Assembly (NCBI GenBank): GCA_949840905.1
Contig: CATKXW010000024.1
Coordinates: 1-33,380, forward strand
Origin: an uncultured Eggerthellaceae bacterium
GTDB taxonomy: Bacteria > Actinomycetota > Coriobacteriia > Coriobacteriales > Eggerthellaceae
Direction: 5' to 3'
DNA length: 33,380 bases
Part shown: positions 30,663 to 33,380 of the stretch, in pieces
How the letters are laid out: each line of letters opens with the position of its first letter
How positions within the stretch are numbered: position 1 is the stretch's first letter
Notes under the pieces: generated by a model
The model's database searches: none
What the model saw: only the letters and a program-made list of their open reading frames with translations
What the model was told of the DNA's origin: nothing
Translations under genes and position numbers: made by a program

Positions 30663-30922
30663 AGGCCTGATACGCAGCGGTCGGAAGCATCCCAGCAGAC
30701 GCGAGACGGATCCTCAGAAACGGGCTTTCAGGGCGACGACCCCTCCTCCTCCCTCCCGTACTGGGCTTCGCACCCGCTTTGTTACGAGACGGTAAACAGC
30801 GGGCTCCCATGATGTATTCCGGTGGACATCGGCGAGCAGCGCGCTAGGATAGGAGCCGCAATGTTAGAAAGAGCGATGCCAGATGACATCGCCGATGGGA
30901 TCGGAAGGATGCGCGAACGCTC

Positions 30923-31240
30923 ATGGCGGAGTTGCTGGAAGCGATCATGCTCCTGTGCTTCGGGATATCATGGCCTCTCAATGCATACAAGAACTACAAG
31001 GCGGCCACCGCCGCAGGCACCAGCTGGCAGTTCATAGCGCTCATCACACTGGGCTATTTCGCCGGCATCGCAGCGAAGCTCGTGTCGGGCAACATCAACT
31101 GGGTGCTGATCGTTTACCTGATCAACCTGGTGTTCCTTGGTTTCAACTGGGGCGTGTACTTCCGCAATCGCCGCCTCGACGTCACCCGGAGCGCCACCTG
31201 TCCCTGCGAACCTGCGACCCTTTTCTCCGAGAGCCGCTGA
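30923..31240 (+). CDS. PQ-loop / SemiSWEET-like small membrane protein
   Basis: 105 residues with three helices (~5-22, ~35-55, ~62-80). Begins MAELLEAIMLLCFGISWPLNAYKNYKAATAAG, the SWP...K-N-Y-K-x-x-T-A pattern of small PQ-loop proteins widely distributed in Firmicutes and Actinobacteria, then INWVLIVYLINLVFLGFN. These are predicted transporters that act as dimers; the substrate is unknown. Weak ribosome binding site. The C-terminal ~20 residues (RSATCPCEPATLFSESR) look non-conserved. Followed by a strong hairpin at 31261. Confidence 0.75.
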   Translation: MAELLEAIMLLCFGISWPLNAYKNYKAATAAGTSWQFIALITLGYFAGIAAKLVSGNINWVLIVYLINLVFLGFNWGVYFRNRRLDVTRSATCPCEPATLFSESR

Positions 31241-31260
31241 CGCTGACGCGCATGGCAGGA

Positions 31261-31294
31261 TCGCTTTGGCCCTTTCGCATAAGGGCCAAAGCGA
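31261..31294 (+). terminator. Terminator-like hairpin after the PQ-loop gene
   Basis: Perfect 14-bp stem TCGCTTTGGCCCTT / AAGGGCCAAAGCGA with loop TCGCAT. It ends directly before AGAAAGGAG, the ribosome binding site of the next gene, and may hide or insulate it. Confidence 0.72.
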
Positions 31295-31312
31295 AGAAAG
31301 GAGCATCGGATC

Positions 31313-32011
31313 GTGTTCAGGAAGATGAGACGACATGGCCAAGAGCTCGACCGCGCGGCGTGCGAGCGCGTTCTGACCGCGGCGGAGCGTGGGGTGCTGG
31401 CGGCCAACGGCAGCGCCAACTACCCCACCTCCATAAGAATCCCGGACAGAACTATGACTTTTAGAGCGTTCGATGATTATAAGGACGCCAATAAATGGGG
31501 AGAGGAAAACTGGGGTCGTTGGATCCAGGATCTTAAGCCCGCAGACAAGGAGCAGATCGAATTCTATTGCGGGAACTACTTTCGGAGCATCAATTCATTC
31601 CTGCGACAAAGAGAGCATACCGAAGGAGACGAGCATCTGAGAAAGCGCTGTGCACACCTCTCTTCCATACTACAGAACGCACCCCGGATTCCGGAATCAG
31701 TAGAGGTGTACCGCTTCATCTCGAAAGACTGCTGTAATGCAATTCGCCGAAAACATGTACTGCACGATACCGCTTTTCAAAGCTGCACCCTCGTCGCCCC
31801 TAAAAGTCCGCTTAGAGGCCCCTATTGTCTGCGGTTCGTACTGCCAAAAGGGACGGCGGGAGCCTACGTTGAACCTCTATCCAAGCGACCGGAAGAATGC
31901 GAGCTGCTCTTACCCAGCTCCAACTACACCTATCACCACGCCCGAATAAGGCATGACCGAAGAATGGGCGTCTTCTTCATCGATTGCGTTGTGAGCATTC
32001 AACCTCGATAA
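31313..32011 (+). CDS. Chimera: PPOX N-terminus fused to an ADP-ribosyltransferase (toxin-type) domain
   Basis: 232 residues from GTG 31313, with AGAAAGGAG upstream. Residues 1-~40 (MFRKMRRHGQELDRAACERV...GVLAANGS) match the start of pyridoxamine-5'-phosphate-oxidase-like flavoproteins, but the beta barrel that should follow is missing. From ~41 the sequence is of another type: FRAFDDYKDANKWGEENWGRW, EQIEFYCGNYFRSINSFLRQ, VYRFI (R134), FQSCTL (S157-C-T159), GAYVEPLS, and ECELLLP (E195-x-E197). This is the R-S-E order of ADP-ribosyltransferase exotoxins, with a biglutamic ExE. No signal peptide or visible antitoxin. The domain has lower GC than the surroundings. ATG 31454 is a possible internal start. 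Confidence 0.8.
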   Translation: MFRKMRRHGQELDRAACERVLTAAERGVLAANGSANYPTSIRIPDRTMTFRAFDDYKDANKWGEENWGRWIQDLKPADKEQIEFYCGNYFRSINSFLRQREHTEGDEHLRKRCAHLSSILQNAPRIPESVEVYRFISKDCCNAIRRKHVLHDTAFQSCTLVAPKSPLRGPYCLRFVLPKGTAGAYVEPLSKRPEECELLLPSSNYTYHHARIRHDRRMGVFFIDCVVSIQPR

Positions 32012-32049
32012 CGCTATCAGCATACCGCGCTCTCATCCCATCGCTCGCG

Positions 32050-33380
32050 CTAGACGCTGAAAGTGCTCTCCGCGATGAGCGCTCCTTCTTCGATGAATGA
32101 GCGCGACCTCACCTCGACGGCAACGCTTCCACTTCCGCTCAAGGCGAATGCTTGCTGGACTGCGATCGTTCCTCCTGGCTTTACATCCTTGTGGGCGCTC
32201 GTCCCATCATAAGAAGGCTCGAGCACAGGATATGCGCTCTCCAATTCCACGCCATTCTGAAAAGCCTGCGTATCCAGAGCTGAGGAGAATGATGCGGTTT
32301 CCGATGAGTTGTTCGCGAACGTAAGGGACACGATCATGATCGGCTGCCCATCGAAGTCCGCTGAGAGGGCGTATGAGTCGATCGTGACGCCATATTGCGC
32401 GGCAGCTTGCTGGGCTTTCTCTTCTTCTGTCACTTGCTCGATCCTGTCGGCTCTCATGCCAGGTACGTTCACCTGTTTGCCGAAAATGCTCGTATAGTCG
32501 TAAAGGCCCGAACAGACACCATACATCCTGATGGTGTCACCCTCGAGAATGCGCTTATCGACCAATGACGGATCATAGGTCACATAAACGATATCGCTAT
32601 GGTCGCCATCAACTGCGAGCCGCATCTCATTAGCGGAACCTTCCATTAGCTGCAGAACCGAACCTGAGAACATCAGCTTCTTATTCTCGTACGCATCAGG
32701 ATCTCTCGCCACATCCTCATACGAAGCGGACGTATAGGAAGCCGCATCGAAGCCCTTCTGCTGAGCGGCGCTTGACGAGCTAGCAGAAGAGCTAGAGCCT
32801 GCCGACGAACGCGGGGACGGGGCGGGGGATGCGGAGGGCGAATCTATGGAATGGTCCCCATAATATACGCTGGCCATCAAGATCGAGAGAAGCACGGAGA
32901 CGAGCCCAAGAACGATGCCCGCTACGGCGAATCCCTCTCCTCTAGCTTGCTGACCAGCTGAAAGGACGAGCGCGACGATCGCCAGGACCGCCGACACGGC
33001 ACCGATGACCCACGTGAACAGCGCGAATGGCGTGATCGAGAAGAGCAGCATGACGAGACTGAGCACGAACGTCGCAATGGCAAGAGGCTTGGTATTCCTG
33101 CCCCGCTCATATTGCTGCTGAGGCACCACCTCGGGCGTTTGGATCTGACAGTGAACGGGAACTCCAGCCTGATCATAATAGAAGGGACGTCCATAAGGGT
33201 CATGGAATATCTGATGCGGTGCAGCGCTCTGCACCGGATAAGGCTGTTGCGGAACATGAGGGTGCTGCCCTTGGAGGGGGGCTTGCGGATAGGGCTGTGG
33301 CGTTCGTGCCGCTGGCGGCACGATGCCCGGATGGCTCAGCGAGCTATATGCTTGCGTCGAGCCGTATCCTTGGGGGGGGG
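32050..33380 (-). CDS. DUF4190 / DUF5067 membrane-anchored exported protein (5' end outside window)
   Basis: Stop at 32050; the frame is open to the right edge, about 443 codons visible. N-terminal part is Pro/Gln/Tyr rich (PQAPLQGQHPHVPQQPYPV). Then two to three helices of DUF4190 (LAIATFVLSLVMLLFS, VIGAVSAVLAIVALVLS, FAVAGIVLGLVSVLLSILM). A Ser/Pro linker is followed by a small OB-like domain (KKLMFSGSVLQLMEG...SDIVYVTYD...GDTIRMYGVCSG) and a C-terminal DUF5067-like beta domain (IMIVSLTFANNSSETASF, GGTIAVQQAF). Such proteins sit in the membrane with an outer domain; role unknown. The GTG at 33319-33321 is a possible start, but the upstream codons continue the Pro/Gln-rich composition, so the real start is probably beyond. 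Confidence 0.72.
   Translation of the reverse strand, partial: PPQGYGSTQAYSSLSHPGIVPPAARTPQPYPQAPLQGQHPHVPQQPYPVQSAAPHQIFHDPYGRPFYYDQAGVPVHCQIQTPEVVPQQQYERGRNTKPLAIATFVLSLVMLLFSITPFALFTWVIGAVSAVLAIVALVLSAGQQARGEGFAVAGIVLGLVSVLLSILMASVYYGDHSIDSPSASPAPSPRSSAGSSSSASSSSAAQQKGFDAASYTSASYEDVARDPDAYENKKLMFSGSVLQLMEGSANEMRLAVDGDHSDIVYVTYDPSLVDKRILEGDTIRMYGVCSGLYDYTSIFGKQVNVPGMRADRIEQVTEEEKAQQAAAQYGVTIDSYALSADFDGQPIMIVSLTFANNSSETASFSSALDTQAFQNGVELESAYPVLEPSYDGTSAHKDVKPGGTIAVQQAFALSGSGSVAVEVRSRSFIEEGALIAESTFSV

Noticed and set aside
1..33380. CRISPR arrays, tRNA or rRNA genes
   Set aside because: No regularly spaced repeats with unique spacers, and no cloverleaf or rRNA-like sequence was recognised on either strand.

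Overview
The window reads as chromosomal DNA from a high-GC anaerobic actinobacterium of the class Coriobacteriia, most likely the family Eggerthellaceae (Slackia, Eggerthella or a relative). This is inferred from gene content and codon use, not from a marker gene. Pointers are a LuxR-type regulator with a roughly 12-helix membrane N-terminus, remnants of a DmsABC-type molybdoenzyme operon, ferredoxin-bearing membrane proteins of NapH type, a Tat/lipobox esterase, and many small TetR/HxlR-controlled oxidoreductases. No rRNA, tRNA or CRISPR array was seen.

Layout. 1-2.2 kb: 5' part of a secreted repeat adhesin (minus). 2.2-5.5 kb: non-coding DNA with a 14-bp tandem repeat, then a small unknown gene, a 3-hydroxyacyl-CoA dehydrogenase and a ferrochelatase (all minus). 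5.6-13 kb: an accessory stretch seeded with seven related short repeats (R1-R7). Two of them bracket, in inverted orientation, a REP-associated tyrosine transposase (RAYT) gene. Also here are a self-regulated XRE/membrane-protein pair and an alpha/beta hydrolase, with XRE and hydrolase each broken by a one-base frameshift in the same sequence context. A VanZ-RDD fusion, a DUF454 protein, a GNAT acetyltransferase, an ECF sigma factor with a cysteine-containing tail, an IS110 remnant and a MITE-like inverted repeat complete the stretch. 13-19.4 kb: a redox island of four oxidoreductases, each beside its own regulator (NapH-like ferredoxin/TetR, ferredoxin-tailed aldo-keto reductase/TetR, Acg-like nitroreductase/TetR, small nitroreductase/HxlR). 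Three of these have near-consensus promoters overlapped by palindromic operators. 20-24.4 kb: an ABC-F ATPase, a ZIP metal transporter without a normal start codon, and a UvrD-like protein with degenerate helicase motifs. 24.4-26.1 kb: the 3' ends of a NapH-like gene and a dmsB-like gene abut head to head, followed by intact dmsC, as if one deletion had removed dmsA and both 5' ends. 26.1-26.6 kb: a row of stem-loops including a 50-bp perfect palindrome. 26.6-29.3 kb: a Tat-lipoprotein esterase and a LuxR regulator. 29.6-33.4 kb: a serine-rich membrane protein, a PQ-loop protein, a chimeric ORF joining the start of a PPOX flavoprotein to an ADP-ribosyltransferase toxin domain, and a DUF4190/DUF5067 protein that runs off the right end.

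The strongest leads for something unusual are the PPOX-ADP-ribosyltransferase chimera, the RAYT with its dispersed repeats, the deleted dms locus and the degenerate helicase. Two features (paired frameshifts in one 11-base context, and a run of nine G at the very end) could instead be sequencing or assembly artefacts.
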